A stretch of DNA of 64,000 nt from Arthrobacter sp. ZGTC412. GTDB taxonomy: Bacteria; Actinomycetota; Actinomycetes; Actinomycetales; Micrococcaceae. This document shows positions 33,632 through 44,565 of this stretch, piece by piece. The stretch's first letter is position 1, and every line of letters starts with the position of its first letter. The position numbers and the translations under genes were made by a program. Where the stretch lies: NCBI RefSeq assembly GCF_002929215.1, contig NZ_PJII01000020.1:1-64000 (forward strand), in the 5' to 3' direction. Below the pieces are notes generated by a model. It was not told where the DNA came from, did no database searches, and saw nothing but the letters and a program-made list of their open reading frames with translations.

Positions 33632-35266
33632 ATGAGCACACTCAGCTACGAAGCCACAGGTGCCGCGCAGCAGGCCCTGGAACAGCACCTTCCCGCCCTG
33701 GTGGAGGACCGCATCGCCACACGGATCTTCGCGAAGGACCACACCCTGTGGGGTCCCGACGCCGAAGCAGAGTCCGCCATCCGGCTCGGCTGGGTTGAGG
33801 CGGCTACCGTCTCCCAGCCGCTGGTGAACGAGATCCTGGAACTCCGCGATGCCCTCCGCGCCGAAGGCGTTACCCGCATTGTGCTCTGCGGCATGGGCGG
33901 GTCCTCGCTGGCCCCGGAGGTCATTGCCGGCACCTCCGGCGTCGAGCTGACTGTGCTGGACAGCACGGACCCGGACCAGGTCCGTGCTGCCCTGGCGGAC
34001 CGGCTGGCGGAGACGGCCATTGTGGTCTCCTCCAAGTCCGGTTCCACCGTTGAAACGGATTCCCAGCGGAGGGTCTTCGAAAAGGCGTTCAATGACGCCG
34101 GCGTTAACGCCGCGAGCCGCATCATCATCGTCACCGATCCCGGCTCCCCGCTGGACAAGGCCTCCCGTGAAGCCGGCTACCGTGCCGTCTTCAACGCTGA
34201 CCCCAACGTCGGCGGCCGTTTCTCCGCCCTTACCGCGTTCGGCCTGGTGCCCTCGGGCCTGGCCGGCGTGGACATCCAGGCGTTCCTGGACGAGGCCGAG
34301 GAAGCAGCCGAGATCCTCAACGAGGACGCACCCGAAAACATCGGTTTGGCTCTCGGAACCGCGCTGGGCGGCACCAGCCCGCTGCGCAACAAGATTGTCA
34401 TCGCCGAGGACGGTTCCGGCATCGTAGGCTTCGCCGACTGGGCCGAGCAGCTCATCGCCGAGTCCACGGGCAAGCTGGGCACCGGCGTCCTGCCGGTGGT
34501 GGCCGGTCCCGCCTCACCTGAGGTGGCATCCGACGCGGACGATGTACTGGTGGTCCGGCTGGTAGCCGCGGACACCGACGTCGAACTCGGGGAAAACGAA
34601 GTTGCCATCGCCGGCGGCCTGGCCACCCAGATGATGGTTTGGGAGTTCGCCACTGCTGTTGCCGGGCGCCTGCTGGGGATCAACCCGTTCGACCAGCCCG
34701 ATGTCGAGGCAGCCAAGGTGGCCGCCCGCGGCCTGCTGGACGCCCAGCCGGAGCCGACGCCTGCAGCATTTGTTGACGGCGCCATCGAGGTCCGCGGCGG
34801 CGACTGGCTCGGCGGCGCTTCCACGGCCGAAGAGGCAGTGCGTGCCCTGCTGGAAACCCTCCGGCCGGACAGCTACCTCAGCGTCCAGGTATACTTCGAC
34901 CGGCTCGCGTTCGCGCAGCTCGAGGGCATCCGTGACGAACTGGCAGCCGTCTCCGGCCGTCCCGTCACGTTTGGCTGGGGTCCGCGATTCCTGCACTCCA
35001 CCGGGCAGTTCCACAAGGGCGGCCCCGCCATCGGCGTGTTCATCCAGGTAACCGCTGATTCAGCCGAAGATCTTGCCATCCCGGACCGTCCCTTCACGTT
35101 CGGGGAGCTGATCTCCGCGCAGGCCGCAGGTGACGCCCAGGTCCTGAGCGAGCACGGCCGTCCCGTGCTTCGCCTGCACCTGACCGACCGGGCAGCCGGT
35201 GTGGCACAGTTGCAGGACATCATTGCTGCGCTGTCCGCCAGGTCAGCCTCCGTCACCGAAAGCTAA
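33632..35266 (+). CDS. pgi: Glucose-6-phosphate isomerase
   Basis: 544 residues from ATG. Phosphosugar-binding segments CGMGGSSLAPEVI and VVSSKSGSTVETDSQ are clear, and GGRFSALTAFGLVP and RFLHSTGQFHKGGP carry active-site residues. It interconverts glucose 6-phosphate and fructose 6-phosphate, linking glycolysis with the pentose phosphate genes on both sides. In mycobacteria and corynebacteria pgi is not in this operon, so its place between tal and zwf is a lineage feature. The ribosome site is weak, consistent with coupling to tal. Confidence 0.95.
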   Translation: MSTLSYEATGAAQQALEQHLPALVEDRIATRIFAKDHTLWGPDAEAESAIRLGWVEAATVSQPLVNEILELRDALRAEGVTRIVLCGMGGSSLAPEVIAGTSGVELTVLDSTDPDQVRAALADRLAETAIVVSSKSGSTVETDSQRRVFEKAFNDAGVNAASRIIIVTDPGSPLDKASREAGYRAVFNADPNVGGRFSALTAFGLVPSGLAGVDIQAFLDEAEEAAEILNEDAPENIGLALGTALGGTSPLRNKIVIAEDGSGIVGFADWAEQLIAESTGKLGTGVLPVVAGPASPEVASDADDVLVVRLVAADTDVELGENEVAIAGGLATQMMVWEFATAVAGRLLGINPFDQPDVEAAKVAARGLLDAQPEPTPAAFVDGAIEVRGGDWLGGASTAEEAVRALLETLRPDSYLSVQVYFDRLAFAQLEGIRDELAAVSGRPVTFGWGPRFLHSTGQFHKGGPAIGVFIQVTADSAEDLAIPDRPFTFGELISAQAAGDAQVLSEHGRPVLRLHLTDRAAGVAQLQDIIAALSARSASVTES

Positions 35267-35280
35267 GGCACAGAAGCAAC

Positions 35281-36852
35281 ATGCCAGAAACTGAATACGG
35301 CAGGACGTCCGGGACGCGTCCCGGAAAACCGTTGCGGAATCCGCTCCGGGACCCCCGGGACCGCCGCCTGAGCCGGATCGCCGGTCCGTCATCGCTGGTG
35401 CTCTTCGGAGTCACCGGTGACCTTGCCCGCAAGAAGCTCATGCCGGCCGTGTATGACCTGGCCAACCGTGGGCTGCTGCCTCCCAGCTTCGCGCTGGTGG
35501 GCTTCGGCCGCCGCCCCTGGACGGATGAGGACTTCGCCGCCGAGGTGAAGGCCTCCGTGCAGTCCTACGCGCGGACGCCTTTTGATGAGGCGGTGTGGAA
35601 CCAGCTCTCAGAGGGCATCCGCTTTGTCCAGGGCGAGTTCGACGACGACGGCGCCTTCGAGCGGCTTGGCGAGACCATCAAGGAACTCGACGACGTCCGC
35701 GGCACCCGGGGGAACCACGCGTTCTACCTTTCCATCCCGCCCAAGGCTTTCGAGCAGGTCTGCCGGCAGCTGTCCAAGCACGGCCTGGCCCAGGCCGAGG
35801 GTGACAAGTGGCGCCGCGTGGTAATCGAGAAGCCCTTCGGGCACGACCTCGAGTCCGCCCGGCAGCTGAACGACATCGTGGAATCAGTGTTCCCGGCGGA
35901 CGCGGTGTTCCGGATCGACCACTACCTGGGCAAGGAAACGGTCCAGAACATCCTGGCGCTGCGGTTCGCGAACCAGTTGTTCGAGCCGTTGTGGAACGCG
36001 AACTACGTGGACCACGTCCAGATCACCATGGCCGAGGACATTGGCACCGGTGGCCGGGCGGGGTATTACGACGGCGTGGGCGCGGCCCGCGATGTGATCC
36101 AAAACCATCTGCTCCAACTGCTGGCCCTGACCGCGATGGAGGAGCCCATTTCCTTCAACGCCGATGACCTGCGCGCGGAGAAGGAGAAGGTCCTGGCCGC
36201 CGTCAGGCTTCCCGAGGACCTGTCCACGCACTCTGCGCGCGGCCAGTTCACCGGCGGCTGGCAGGGCGGCGAACAGGTCCAGGGCTACCTGGAGGAAGAA
36301 GGCATCCCGGCCGATTCCACCACCGAGACTTTCGCCGCGATCCGGGTGGACATCCACACCCGCCGCTGGTCCGGTGTTCCGTTCTACCTGCGCGCCGGCA
36401 AGCGCCTGGGCCGGCGTGTGACCGAAATCGCCGTCGTGTTCAAGCGGGCACCCAACCTGCTGTTCCGAGACCACAGTGAAGATGACTTCGGCCAGAACGC
36501 CGTGGTGATCCGGGTCCAGCCCGACGAGGGCGTGACCATCCGGTTCGGCTCCAAAGTGCCCGGCACGCAGATGGAAGTCCGCGATGTGACCATGGACTTC
36601 GGCTACGGGCACTCCTTCACCGAATCGAGCCCCGAGGCGTACGAGCGTCTGATCCTGGACGTGCTCCTGGGCGAGCCGCCGCTCTTCCCGCGGCACGAGG
36701 AAGTGGAGCTGTCCTGGAAGATCCTTGACCCGTTCGAGGAGTACTGGGAGCAGCTGAACGAACAGCCCGAGCCGTACGGCCCCGGCAGTTGGGGCCCCGC
36801 CTCTGCTGACGAGCTGCTGGCACGCGACGGACGAACCTGGAGAAGGCCATGA
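35281..36852 (+). CDS. zwf: Glucose-6-phosphate 1-dehydrogenase
   Basis: 523 residues. The nucleotide-binding motif GVTGDLARKKLMPAVYDL and the active-site motif RIDHYLGKETVQNI are intact, as is the GGRAGYYDGVGAARDVIQNH segment. It oxidises glucose 6-phosphate to 6-phosphogluconolactone and reduces NADP. An N-terminal extension of about 35 residues (RTSGTRPGKPLRNPLRDPRD) precedes the catalytic domain. It overlaps opcA by 4 nt, matching the requirement for the assembly factor OpcA in actinobacteria. Confidence 0.96.
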   Translation: MPETEYGRTSGTRPGKPLRNPLRDPRDRRLSRIAGPSSLVLFGVTGDLARKKLMPAVYDLANRGLLPPSFALVGFGRRPWTDEDFAAEVKASVQSYARTPFDEAVWNQLSEGIRFVQGEFDDDGAFERLGETIKELDDVRGTRGNHAFYLSIPPKAFEQVCRQLSKHGLAQAEGDKWRRVVIEKPFGHDLESARQLNDIVESVFPADAVFRIDHYLGKETVQNILALRFANQLFEPLWNANYVDHVQITMAEDIGTGGRAGYYDGVGAARDVIQNHLLQLLALTAMEEPISFNADDLRAEKEKVLAAVRLPEDLSTHSARGQFTGGWQGGEQVQGYLEEEGIPADSTTETFAAIRVDIHTRRWSGVPFYLRAGKRLGRRVTEIAVVFKRAPNLLFRDHSEDDFGQNAVVIRVQPDEGVTIRFGSKVPGTQMEVRDVTMDFGYGHSFTESSPEAYERLILDVLLGEPPLFPRHEEVELSWKILDPFEEYWEQLNEQPEPYGPGSWGPASADELLARDGRTWRRP

Positions 36853-37790
36853 TTGTAGACCTGCCGGACACCACAACCTCGAACGTTTCCAAGAAGCTGA
36901 TGGCCCTGCGCGACCAGGGCGGCGTGATCGCCCTGGGCCGGGTGCTCACCCTTGTGGTGGTCACCAAGTCAGGGCTTGAGGAAGAAGCGATCGAAGCCGC
37001 CAACGACGCCAGCCGCGAACACCCCTGCCGGATCATCGTCCTGGCCGACGCCGGGGCCGACGCCGAGGACAAGCTGGACGCCCAGATCCGCGTCGGCGGT
37101 GACGCGGGCGCGTCAGAAGTGATTGTGCTGCGCGGCTACGGCCAGCTCGCGCACGAAAGCGAATCCCTGGTGGCCGCGCTGCTGCTGCCGGACGCACCCA
37201 TTGTGGCCTGGTGGCCGCACGGGGCACCCGAAAACGCCTGTGAAACCTCCATCGGCCGAATCGCACACCGCCGGATCACCGACTCCGCGAACGAACCGGA
37301 CCCGCAGGCAGCACTGGAGAAGATCCACAAGACCTACCGGGCCGGGGACACGGACCTGGCCTGGACCCGCCTGACCAACTGGCGGATCCAGCTCGCCGCC
37401 GCCCTCGACGAGGTGGACGCGTCGCCGGTGACCGCCGTGGCAGTGGAAGGTGCTTCAGACTCTCCCAGCACTATCCTCCTGGCCGCATGGCTCACCCTGA
37501 GCCTGGAGGCACCGGTGACCATCGTGGCGGACCCAGCCGGGACCGGCATCCGCCGAGTGCGGCTCACCCGCCCCGGCGGCGACGTCCAGCTGTTCCGCCC
37601 GGGACTGTCCGTGGCCGAGCTGACCCAACCAGGCCAGCCGGCCCAACGCATCTCGCTTCCGCGCCGCAGCCTCCGCGACTGCCTGGCTGAAGAACTCCGC
37701 CGCCTCGACCCGGACGAGGTGTTCGGGGAAGTGATTACTATGGGACTGCCACGTACCAATCTAAGGAGTGTCCGACCCAGTGAGCGTTGA
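36849..37790 (+). CDS. opcA: Glucose-6-phosphate dehydrogenase assembly protein OpcA
   Basis: 313 residues. OpcA is recognisable by its start IVDLPDTTTSNVSKKLMALR, the CRIIVLADAGADAED segment, DAPIVAWWPHGAPENAC and the C-terminal RLDPDEVFGEVI. It has no enzymatic motif; the family is needed for full Zwf activity and binds it. The start codon lies in the zwf stop (ATGA) and the end overlaps pgl by 11 nt, so the three oxidative-branch genes are tightly coupled. Confidence 0.95.
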   Translation: MIVDLPDTTTSNVSKKLMALRDQGGVIALGRVLTLVVVTKSGLEEEAIEAANDASREHPCRIIVLADAGADAEDKLDAQIRVGGDAGASEVIVLRGYGQLAHESESLVAALLLPDAPIVAWWPHGAPENACETSIGRIAHRRITDSANEPDPQAALEKIHKTYRAGDTDLAWTRLTNWRIQLAAALDEVDASPVTAVAVEGASDSPSTILLAAWLTLSLEAPVTIVADPAGTGIRRVRLTRPGGDVQLFRPGLSVAELTQPGQPAQRISLPRRSLRDCLAEELRRLDPDEVFGEVITMGLPRTNLRSVRPSER

Positions 37791-38598
37791 GCCAAGAGTA
37801 AGCATTCATCCTGATTCGTCCGTGCTGATGGCGGCCATTGCGGCCCGCCTAATTACCAAGCTTGTTGATGTCCAGGACAAGTACGGGGATGCTACCGTGG
37901 TCCTGACCGGCGGCACGGTGGGTATCGGCACCCTGAAGGCTGTTGCTGACTCTCCGGCGGCTCCCGCCGTCGACTGGTCCAAGGTCAACTTCTGGTGGGG
38001 CGATGAGCGGTTTGTCTCCTCGGATGACGCCGACCGGAACACGAAGCAGGCATTCGACGCTTTGCTCGTGCACATCCCGGTGGACCCGGAGCGGATCCAC
38101 GAACCGGGCTCCTCCGACCAGTTTGCAACTCCCGAAGAGGCCGCCGAGGATTATGCCCGCCAGTTGCGGGACGCGGCCGCCTCTGAACACGCCGCCGATA
38201 TGTCCGACGACCGGCCGGAACAGCCGGGTGCGCTCCCCCGCCTGGACGTTGTCCTGCTGGGTGTAGGACCGGACGCGCATGTGGCGTCGCTGTTTCCCGA
38301 GCAGGCCGGCATCCGCGAAAAGGAGCGGACGGTGGTGGGTGTGCGGAATTCGCCCAAGCCCCCTCCCCTGCGCGTTTCCCTGACGCTGCCGACTATCAAT
38401 ACGGCTGCTGAAGTCTGGATGGTTGTTGCGGGCGAGGACAAAGCCGGTGCGGTGGGGCTGGCGCTTGCCGGCGCCAACCCTGTGCAGGTGCCCGCCGCGG
38501 GTCCGCGGGGAACTTCCCGGACCCTCTGGCTCATCGATGAGAATGCCGCGTCACGCGTCCCGCAGCAGCTCGTCCGGAAGGACGCCGCGGGCGCGTAG
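37780..38598 (+). CDS. pgl: 6-phosphogluconolactonase
   Basis: 272 residues if it starts at the GTG at 37780, 11 nt after AAGGAG; the GTG at 37768 inside that ribosome site is less likely. The family motifs VLTGGTVGIGTLKAV, WSKVNFWWGDERFV and LGVGPDAHVASLFP are present. It hydrolyses 6-phosphogluconolactone made by Zwf. About 10 residues before the end the coding sequence meets rbpA coming from the other strand; the two overlap by 48 nt. Confidence 0.93.
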   Translation: MSVEPRVSIHPDSSVLMAAIAARLITKLVDVQDKYGDATVVLTGGTVGIGTLKAVADSPAAPAVDWSKVNFWWGDERFVSSDDADRNTKQAFDALLVHIPVDPERIHEPGSSDQFATPEEAAEDYARQLRDAAASEHAADMSDDRPEQPGALPRLDVVLLGVGPDAHVASLFPEQAGIREKERTVVGVRNSPKPPPLRVSLTLPTINTAAEVWMVVAGEDKAGAVGLALAGANPVQVPAAGPRGTSRTLWLIDENAASRVPQQLVRKDAAGA

Positions 38599-38946
38599 TC
38601 TGTCCAGCGCTCCAGCCAGGAGGTCTTCGGCGTCCTGGCTGGAGCGCCGCTCTTTAACGTATTCCAGGTGGCTCTTGTAGCCGTCCTCCAAGGCGTCCGC
38701 CTCAGCCGCCGCCACGCCGTCCCTCGCTGCTGCCGCGCCGCATCGCCGGCAGTCCCACACCGCAGGAAGCTGGTCCTCAGGAAGCTTGAGGAAGACCAGC
38801 TGCGTTTCGTGGCCCTTCGCGCACCAGTACGAAACCCGGATGCGCGGGAGGGTTTTTCCCTGGTCCTCGTCAGCCTGAAGGCTGGGCCCTGTTCCTGCCG
38901 TGACACCCGCGCGGGTGCCCCGGAAACCTGAGCTTGGATGTACCAT
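38551..38946 (-). CDS. rbpA: RNA polymerase-binding protein RbpA
   Basis: 131 residues from ATG. The core domain VSYWCAKGHETQLVFLKLPE and WDCRRCGAAA gives the zinc-binding or zinc-related core, followed by the basic linker and the sigma-interacting end (HLEYVKERRSSQDAEDLLAG). RbpA binds RNA polymerase and the housekeeping sigma factor and stabilises open complexes; it is found only in actinobacteria. Its last 48 nt overlap the end of pgl on the opposite strand. Confidence 0.95.
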   Translation of the reverse strand: MVHPSSGFRGTRAGVTAGTGPSLQADEDQGKTLPRIRVSYWCAKGHETQLVFLKLPEDQLPAVWDCRRCGAAAARDGVAAAEADALEDGYKSHLEYVKERRSSQDAEDLLAGALDRLRARGVLPDELLRDA

Positions 38947-38968
38947 CGGGGCTCCTGCCTCTTAAACA

Positions 38969-39003
38969 AAACTGTGGCTGCCGGAATCCGACAGCCACAG
39001 TTT
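38969..39003 (-). terminator. Terminator of the gap-pgk-tpiA-secG operon
   Basis: Perfect arms AAACTGTGGCTG (38969-38980) and CAGCCACAGTTT (38992-39003) flank an 11-nt loop. It lies 53 nt downstream of secG and just upstream of rbpA, so it separates these two minus-strand units. The A/T at the stem base gives a short U-run. Confidence 0.8.
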
Positions 39004-39056
39004 AGTTCGCAGATCTGCACGGCGGCAGTGCCCGCGCGAATCCTTTTAGCAGTGCG

Positions 39057-39314
39057 TCAGGAGTCGCCGCTGCCCGTAAAGCGCATAATCAGCCCCAGGG
39101 CGATGATCACAACGCCCCAAGTCACGCCGAGGATAACGGTGAACCTGTTGAGGTTGCGCTCGGCCACGCCTGAGGAGCTCAGCCCGGAACTCATGCCGCC
39201 ACCGAACATGTCGGACAGTCCGCCGCCCCGTCCCTTGTGGAGGAGGATAAGCAACGTCAGCAGGAGGCTGGTGATGCCAAGGAGGATCTGCAGAATGACA
39301 TGAAGAACGTCCAC
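39057..39314 (-). CDS. secG: Preprotein translocase subunit SecG
   Basis: 85 residues from GTG. Two membrane helices (about 3-22 and 55-75) are joined by the conserved loop LLHKGRGGGLSDMFGGGMSS. SecG is the accessory subunit of the SecYEG channel. It is the last gene of the glycolytic operon, 50 nt after tpiA, the usual place in actinobacteria. Confidence 0.95.
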   Translation of the reverse strand: MDVLHVILQILLGITSLLLTLLILLHKGRGGGLSDMFGGGMSSGLSSSGVAERNLNRFTVILGVTWGVVIIALGLIMRFTGSGDS

Positions 39315-39364
39315 GACGGCCTTTCAGAAAGTTGGAATTGCGGGAGTATCCACGGCGGGACGGA

Positions 39365-40180
39365 CTAGTCCGTCACCAAGTGACTCTCGAACCTGACAAT
39401 ATTAGCAAACTCCGCCGGATCCAGGCTCGCGCCGCCCACCAGCAGGCCATCCACGTCCCGTTCCTTCAGGATTGCCGCGGCGTTGTTGGCCTTGACGGAT
39501 CCGCCGTACAGCAGGCGGGTCTTCGACGCTACGTCAGCTCCGAACAGCGACTCGAGCTCGGCGCGGATGGCGGCGCACATTTCCTGTGCATCTCCCGGTC
39601 CCGCTACTTCGCCGGTGCCGATGGCCCAGACGGGCTCGTAGGCCACCACAAGCTCGCTGGCCTGCTCCGGGGTAAGGCCTGCAACACCAGCGCGGAGCTG
39701 GGCCAGGGTGTGCTCCACGTGGGTGCCCGCCTGGCGGACTTCCAGGCCTTCTCCGACGCAGAGCACGGGAACCACGTTGTGCTTGAAGGAGGCCTTCACC
39801 TTGGCGTTAAGGACGTCGTCGGACTCGTTGTGGATGGTCCGGCGTTCGCTGTGGCCCACCAGGACGTACTTGCAGCCCAGCTTGTTCAGGAACTGGCCGG
39901 AGATGTCGCCGGTGTAGGCGCCGGAGTCGAACTGCGAGAGGTCCTGGCCGCCGTAGGCAACATCCAGGTCGTCGCCCTGCACCAGGGTCTGCACGCCGCG
40001 GAGGTCGGTGAACGGCGGGAAGACGGCAACCTCAACCCGGCTGTAGTCATGCTTGGCGTCGGAGAGGGTCCACGCGAGTTTCTGCAGGAGGGTGATGCCC
40101 TGCACGTGGTCCATGTTCATTTTCCAGTTGCCCGCGATAAAGGGCTTGCGGTCGAAAGCGCCGTTCGTTGACGTTGTCAC
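39365..40180 (-). CDS. tpiA: Triosephosphate isomerase
   Basis: 271 residues from the GTG at 40180, which has GGAG five bases upstream; longer open frames upstream lie in the pgk-tpiA spacer. The catalytic lysine is in [10 protein letters not shown], the histidine in LVGHSERR and the glutamate in [13 protein letters not shown]. It interconverts dihydroxyacetone phosphate and glyceraldehyde 3-phosphate. It follows pgk by 88 nt. Confidence 0.96.
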   Translation of the reverse strand: MTTSTNGAFDRKPFIAGNWKMNMDHVQGITLLQKLAWTLSDAKHDYSRVEVAVFPPFTDLRGVQTLVQGDDLDVAYGGQDLSQFDSGAYTGDISGQFLNKLGCKYVLVGHSERRTIHNESDDVLNAKVKASFKHNVVPVLCVGEGLEVRQAGTHVEHTLAQLRAGVAGLTPEQASELVVAYEPVWAIGTGEVAGPGDAQEMCAAIRAELESLFGADVASKTRLLYGGSVKANNAAAILKERDVDGLLVGGASLDPAEFANIVRFESHLVTD

Positions 40181-40268
40181 GTATTCTCCAATAAGTCTTG
40201 ATAAGTGTTCGGCCGGCAAGCTGCCGCGGGGCAACCTGCCGGCCGGAGGATTGAAGAGCCAGGTACTG

Positions 40269-41495
40269 CTACCGGTCCAGGACGCTGAGCCCCGGGAGTT
40301 CCTTGCCTTCGAGGTATTCCAGGCTGGCACCGCCGCCGGTGGAAATGTGGCCGAACTGGTCATCAGCGAAACCAAGCGTTCGGACGGCAGCAGCGGAGTC
40401 GCCGCCTCCAACCACGGTGAACGCCCCGGTTTCGGTCAGTGACTGTGCGATGGCGCGGGTGCCGGCGGCGAAAGCTTCGAATTCGAAGACCCCCATCGGG
40501 CCGTTCCAGAAGACGGTCTTGGCGCCCTTGATCCTGTCGGCAAAGACTGCTGCCGAGTCCGGTCCGATGTCCAGGCCGATGCCCTCCGCTCCGAAGCTGC
40601 TGCTTTCGATGGCGTCCGCGGCAACGGTCTCATGGGCGGCATCAGCGGCGAACTTCTCAGCTACCACGACATCCGTGGGCACCACAAATTCGGTGCCGGC
40701 GTCGGCCGCGCGCTTCAGGTAGTCCTGGACCACGGGGATCTGGTCTTCCTCAAGCAAGCTTGAGCCCACCTTGTGGCCGGCTGCGGCGAGGAAGGTAAAC
40801 AGCATGCCGCCGCCCACCAGGATGGTGTCCGCTTTGCCGAGCAGGTTGTCGATGACTGCGAGCTTGTCCGAGACCTTGGAGCCGCCGAGCACCACCACGT
40901 AGGGGCGCTGGGTGTCAGCGGTGAGCTTGCGCAGCACTTCCACCTCGGTGTGCACGAGGTCTCCCAGGTAGGACGGCAGCCGGGTGGCGACGTCGTAGAC
41001 GCTGGCGTGCTTTCGGTGGACAGCACCGAAGGCGTCGTCCACGAACGCGCCGTTGCCGCCTGTCAGTGCCACCAGCTCGTCAGCGAAGGCGCCGCGCTCG
41101 GCGTTGTCCTTGCTGGTTTCGCGGGCATCGAAGCGGACGTTTTCCAGAACCAGCACTTCGCCGTCCTTGAGCGAGGCTGCAGCTTCCTTGGCCGAGCTGC
41201 CTACCGTGTCCGCAGCGAGGGTGACCTTGAAGCCCGCCAGTTCCGCCAGGCGGTTGACGGCGGGGCGAAGGGAGTACTTTTCCTCCGGGGCGCCCTTGGG
41301 GCGTCCGAGGTGGGCTGTTACCAGCACGCGGGCACCGGCGTCCGTGAGCTTTCCCAGCACTGGCAGTGAGGCCTTGATGCGGCCGTCGTCAGTCACTGTA
41401 GAGCCGTCGAGCGGCACATTCAGGTCACTTCGAACCAGAATGTACCGCCCGCGGACACCTTCAGCGATCAGTTCGTTGAGGGTGTGAGATGTCAT
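40269..41495 (-). CDS. pgk: Phosphoglycerate kinase
   Basis: 408 residues from the ATG at 41495. N-terminal substrate-binding motif [20 protein letters not shown], the nucleotide-domain segment [11 protein letters not shown] and the C-terminal [15 protein letters not shown] are all present. It makes ATP from 1,3-bisphosphoglycerate. It starts 10 nt after the gap stop, so the two are read from one message. Confidence 0.97.
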   Translation of the reverse strand: MTSHTLNELIAEGVRGRYILVRSDLNVPLDGSTVTDDGRIKASLPVLGKLTDAGARVLVTAHLGRPKGAPEEKYSLRPAVNRLAELAGFKVTLAADTVGSSAKEAAASLKDGEVLVLENVRFDARETSKDNAERGAFADELVALTGGNGAFVDDAFGAVHRKHASVYDVATRLPSYLGDLVHTEVEVLRKLTADTQRPYVVVLGGSKVSDKLAVIDNLLGKADTILVGGGMLFTFLAAAGHKVGSSLLEEDQIPVVQDYLKRAADAGTEFVVPTDVVVAEKFAADAAHETVAADAIESSSFGAEGIGLDIGPDSAAVFADRIKGAKTVFWNGPMGVFEFEAFAAGTRAIAQSLTETGAFTVVGGGDSAAAVRTLGFADDQFGHISTGGGASLEYLEGKELPGLSVLDR

Positions 41496-41505
41496 GTGTC
41501 TAACC

Positions 41506-42549
<1,044 letters not shown>

Positions 42550-42682
42550 CTAGTTGAGCGGGCTATCAAGCCAACTAACAGATCCCGCACGCCATTGGGC
42601 AGAGATGATTTACAGACGGAGGGCGACCAGCCTCATTGCTGAAGGCTAACCGCCTTCCGTGACCTATCTTACGTTTAACTGG

Positions 42683-42710
42683 GTCCGCCCCCGCAAGTGC
42701 GGGGGCGGAC
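42683..42710 (-). terminator. Terminator of sodA
   Basis: Perfect arms GTCCGCCCCCGC (42683-42694) and GCGGGGGCGGAC (42699-42710) close a 4-nt loop. It lies 68 nt downstream of the sodA stop. The following minus-strand bases (CCAGTTAAACG) give only a weak U-tract. Confidence 0.8.
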
Positions 42711-42778
42711 GGTCCACATTCCGGCTGGTTTTATGCCCTAAATGTGAACTTTGTTACATACACGTGAAGCGGGGGTCA

Positions 42779-43405
42779 CTACCGGAGGGTGATGAGTCCC
42801 GTGGCGTTGGCGCGCGCAGCCTCGAACCGCTTGGCGACGTCGGCCCAGTTCACTATGTTCCAGAAAGCCTTGACGTAGTCGGCCTTGACGTTGACGTAGT
42901 CCAGGTAGAAGGCGTGCTCCCACATGTCCAGCATCAGCAGCGGGGTGGTACCCAGCGCCGTGTTGCCCTGCTGGTCGTACAGCTGCTCGATGACCAGGTT
43001 ACCGCCGATGGGCTCGTAGGCCAGGAAGCCCCAGCCGGAACCCTGCAGGCCGAGGGCGGCTGCCGAGAACTGGGCACGGAAGGCGTCGAAGGAACCGAAG
43101 GCGTCATCGATGGCCGCTGCCAGTTCGCCTTCGGGCTTGTCGCCGCCGTCCGGGGAGAGGTTGTTCCAGAACACGGAGTGGTTTACGTGTCCGCCGGTGT
43201 GGAACGCGAGGTCCTTCGACAGCCGGTTGATGTTGGCGAAGTTACCGGACTCGCGGGCTTCGGCCAGCTGGGCCAGGGCGTTGTTGGCGCCGGCCACGTA
43301 GGCTGCGTGGTGCTTGCTGTGGTGCAGCTCCATGATGCGCGCAGAGATGTGCGGCTCCAGGGCGGCGTAGTCGTAGCTGAGTTCGGGCAGTACGTACTCG
43401 GTCAC
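42779..43405 (-). CDS. sodA: Superoxide dismutase (Mn/Fe family)
   Basis: 208 residues from the GTG at 43405, which has GGAGGA five bases upstream. Metal ligands are in [20 protein letters not shown] and [23 protein letters not shown] carries the second-shell glutamine at the position usual for manganese enzymes. There is no signal peptide, so it removes superoxide in the cytoplasm. It is a single-gene unit with its own terminator. Confidence 0.95.
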   Translation of the reverse strand: MTEYVLPELSYDYAALEPHISARIMELHHSKHHAAYVAGANNALAQLAEARESGNFANINRLSKDLAFHTGGHVNHSVFWNNLSPDGGDKPEGELAAAIDDAFGSFDAFRAQFSAAALGLQGSGWGFLAYEPIGGNLVIEQLYDQQGNTALGTTPLLMLDMWEHAFYLDYVNVKADYVKAFWNIVNWADVAKRFEAARANATGLITLR

Positions 43406-43460
43406 AAAATCCTCCAATATCGTGGACACTCGGTCCGGTTGCTAACTCTCGGATTGTGCA

Positions 43461-43477
43461 TCCGGGCGGCGCCCGGA
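43461..43477 (-). terminator. Short GC hairpin downstream of whiA
   Basis: TCCGGGC (43461-43467) and GCCCGGA (43471-43477) form a perfect short stem with a 3-nt loop. It lies 98 nt after the whiA stop and before the sodA start, where the uvrC-rapZ-yvcK-whiA transcript should end. No U-run follows. Confidence 0.45.
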
Positions 43478-43575
43478 AGTTTGTGGTGGCGGTGAACCCC
43501 GTCGGCGGGCAGCTGGCCGTGCTGGCCTGCAGTCCGTGCCGGTATCACCGTCACGTTGTTGATTCTAGGGTGCTG

Positions 43576-44556
43576 TCACTCGTCCAGCATTTCAGGCGTC
43601 ACATTGGCATCCGTACCCGGGATGCCCAAGTCCAGCGCCCGTTTGTCCGCCATTGCCAGCAGCCGGCGTATCCGCCCGGCGATGGCATCCTTGGTCATGA
43701 CCGGATCGGCGAGGCGGCCAAGCTCGTCCAGGCTGGCCTGCTTGTGCGCCACACGCAGTTCGCCGGCGTACTTCAGGTGGTCCGGGACGTCGTCGCCCAA
43801 GATCTCCAGGGCCCGGTCCACGCGTGCACCGGCTGCAACGGCAGCCTGGGCTGAGCGGCGGAGGTTGGCGTCGTCGAAGTTGGCGAGCCGGTTGGCGGTG
43901 GCGCGGACTTCCTTGCGCATCCGGCGTTCCTCCCAGACCATCAGCGCATCGTGGGCGCCCATGCGGGTGAGGAGGGCTGCGATGGTGTCGCCGTCGCGGA
44001 TGACCACGCGGTCCACTCCCCGGACTTCGCGTGCCTTCGCCTGGATGTCCAGCCGGCGTGCGGCGCCCACCAAAGCCAGGGCCGATTCCGGGCCCGGGCA
44101 GGTCACTTCCAGCGAGGACGAGCGTCCGGGCTCGGTGAGCGACCCGTGCACCAGGAAGGCACCGCGCCAAACCGCTTCTGCATCTGCAGCAGAGCCGTTG
44201 ACGACGGCGGACGGCAACCCCCGCACGGGGCGGCCGCGGCCATCGAGGAGGCCTGTCTGCCGGGCCAGCGCCTCGCCGTCGCGCACTACCCGGACGACGT
44301 ACCGGCTGGCACGCCGCAGTCCCCCGGCGGAGACCACGATGATCTCGCTTTGGTGGCCGTAGACTTCCGCGATGGCGGCCCGGAGGCGGCGGGCGGTGGA
44401 AGCCAAATCCACTTCGGCCTCGATGACGATCCTGCCGGAAATGATGTGGAGTCCGCCGGCAAAGCGGAGCATGGCGGAGACTTCGGCCTTCCGGACTGAT
44501 GACTTTTTGATGTCCAGACGGGACAGTTCTTCCTTGACTGATGCTGTCAGTGCCAT
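43576..44556 (-). CDS. whiA: DNA-binding regulator WhiA
   Basis: 326 residues. WhiA has a degenerate LAGLIDADG homing-endonuclease fold at the N-terminus ([20 protein letters not shown]) and a C-terminal helix-turn-helix ([20 protein letters not shown] and [12 protein letters not shown]). It works as a transcription factor in division or sporulation in actinobacteria, without nuclease activity. It is the last gene of the uvrC-rapZ-yvcK-whiA cluster and starts 9 nt after yvcK. Confidence 0.95.
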   Translation of the reverse strand: MALTASVKEELSRLDIKKSSVRKAEVSAMLRFAGGLHIISGRIVIEAEVDLASTARRLRAAIAEVYGHQSEIIVVSAGGLRRASRYVVRVVRDGEALARQTGLLDGRGRPVRGLPSAVVNGSAADAEAVWRGAFLVHGSLTEPGRSSSLEVTCPGPESALALVGAARRLDIQAKAREVRGVDRVVIRDGDTIAALLTRMGAHDALMVWEERRMRKEVRATANRLANFDDANLRRSAQAAVAAGARVDRALEILGDDVPDHLKYAGELRVAHKQASLDELGRLADPVMTKDAIAGRIRRLLAMADKRALDLGIPGTDANVTPEMLDE

Positions 44557-44565
44557 GGCACCTTC

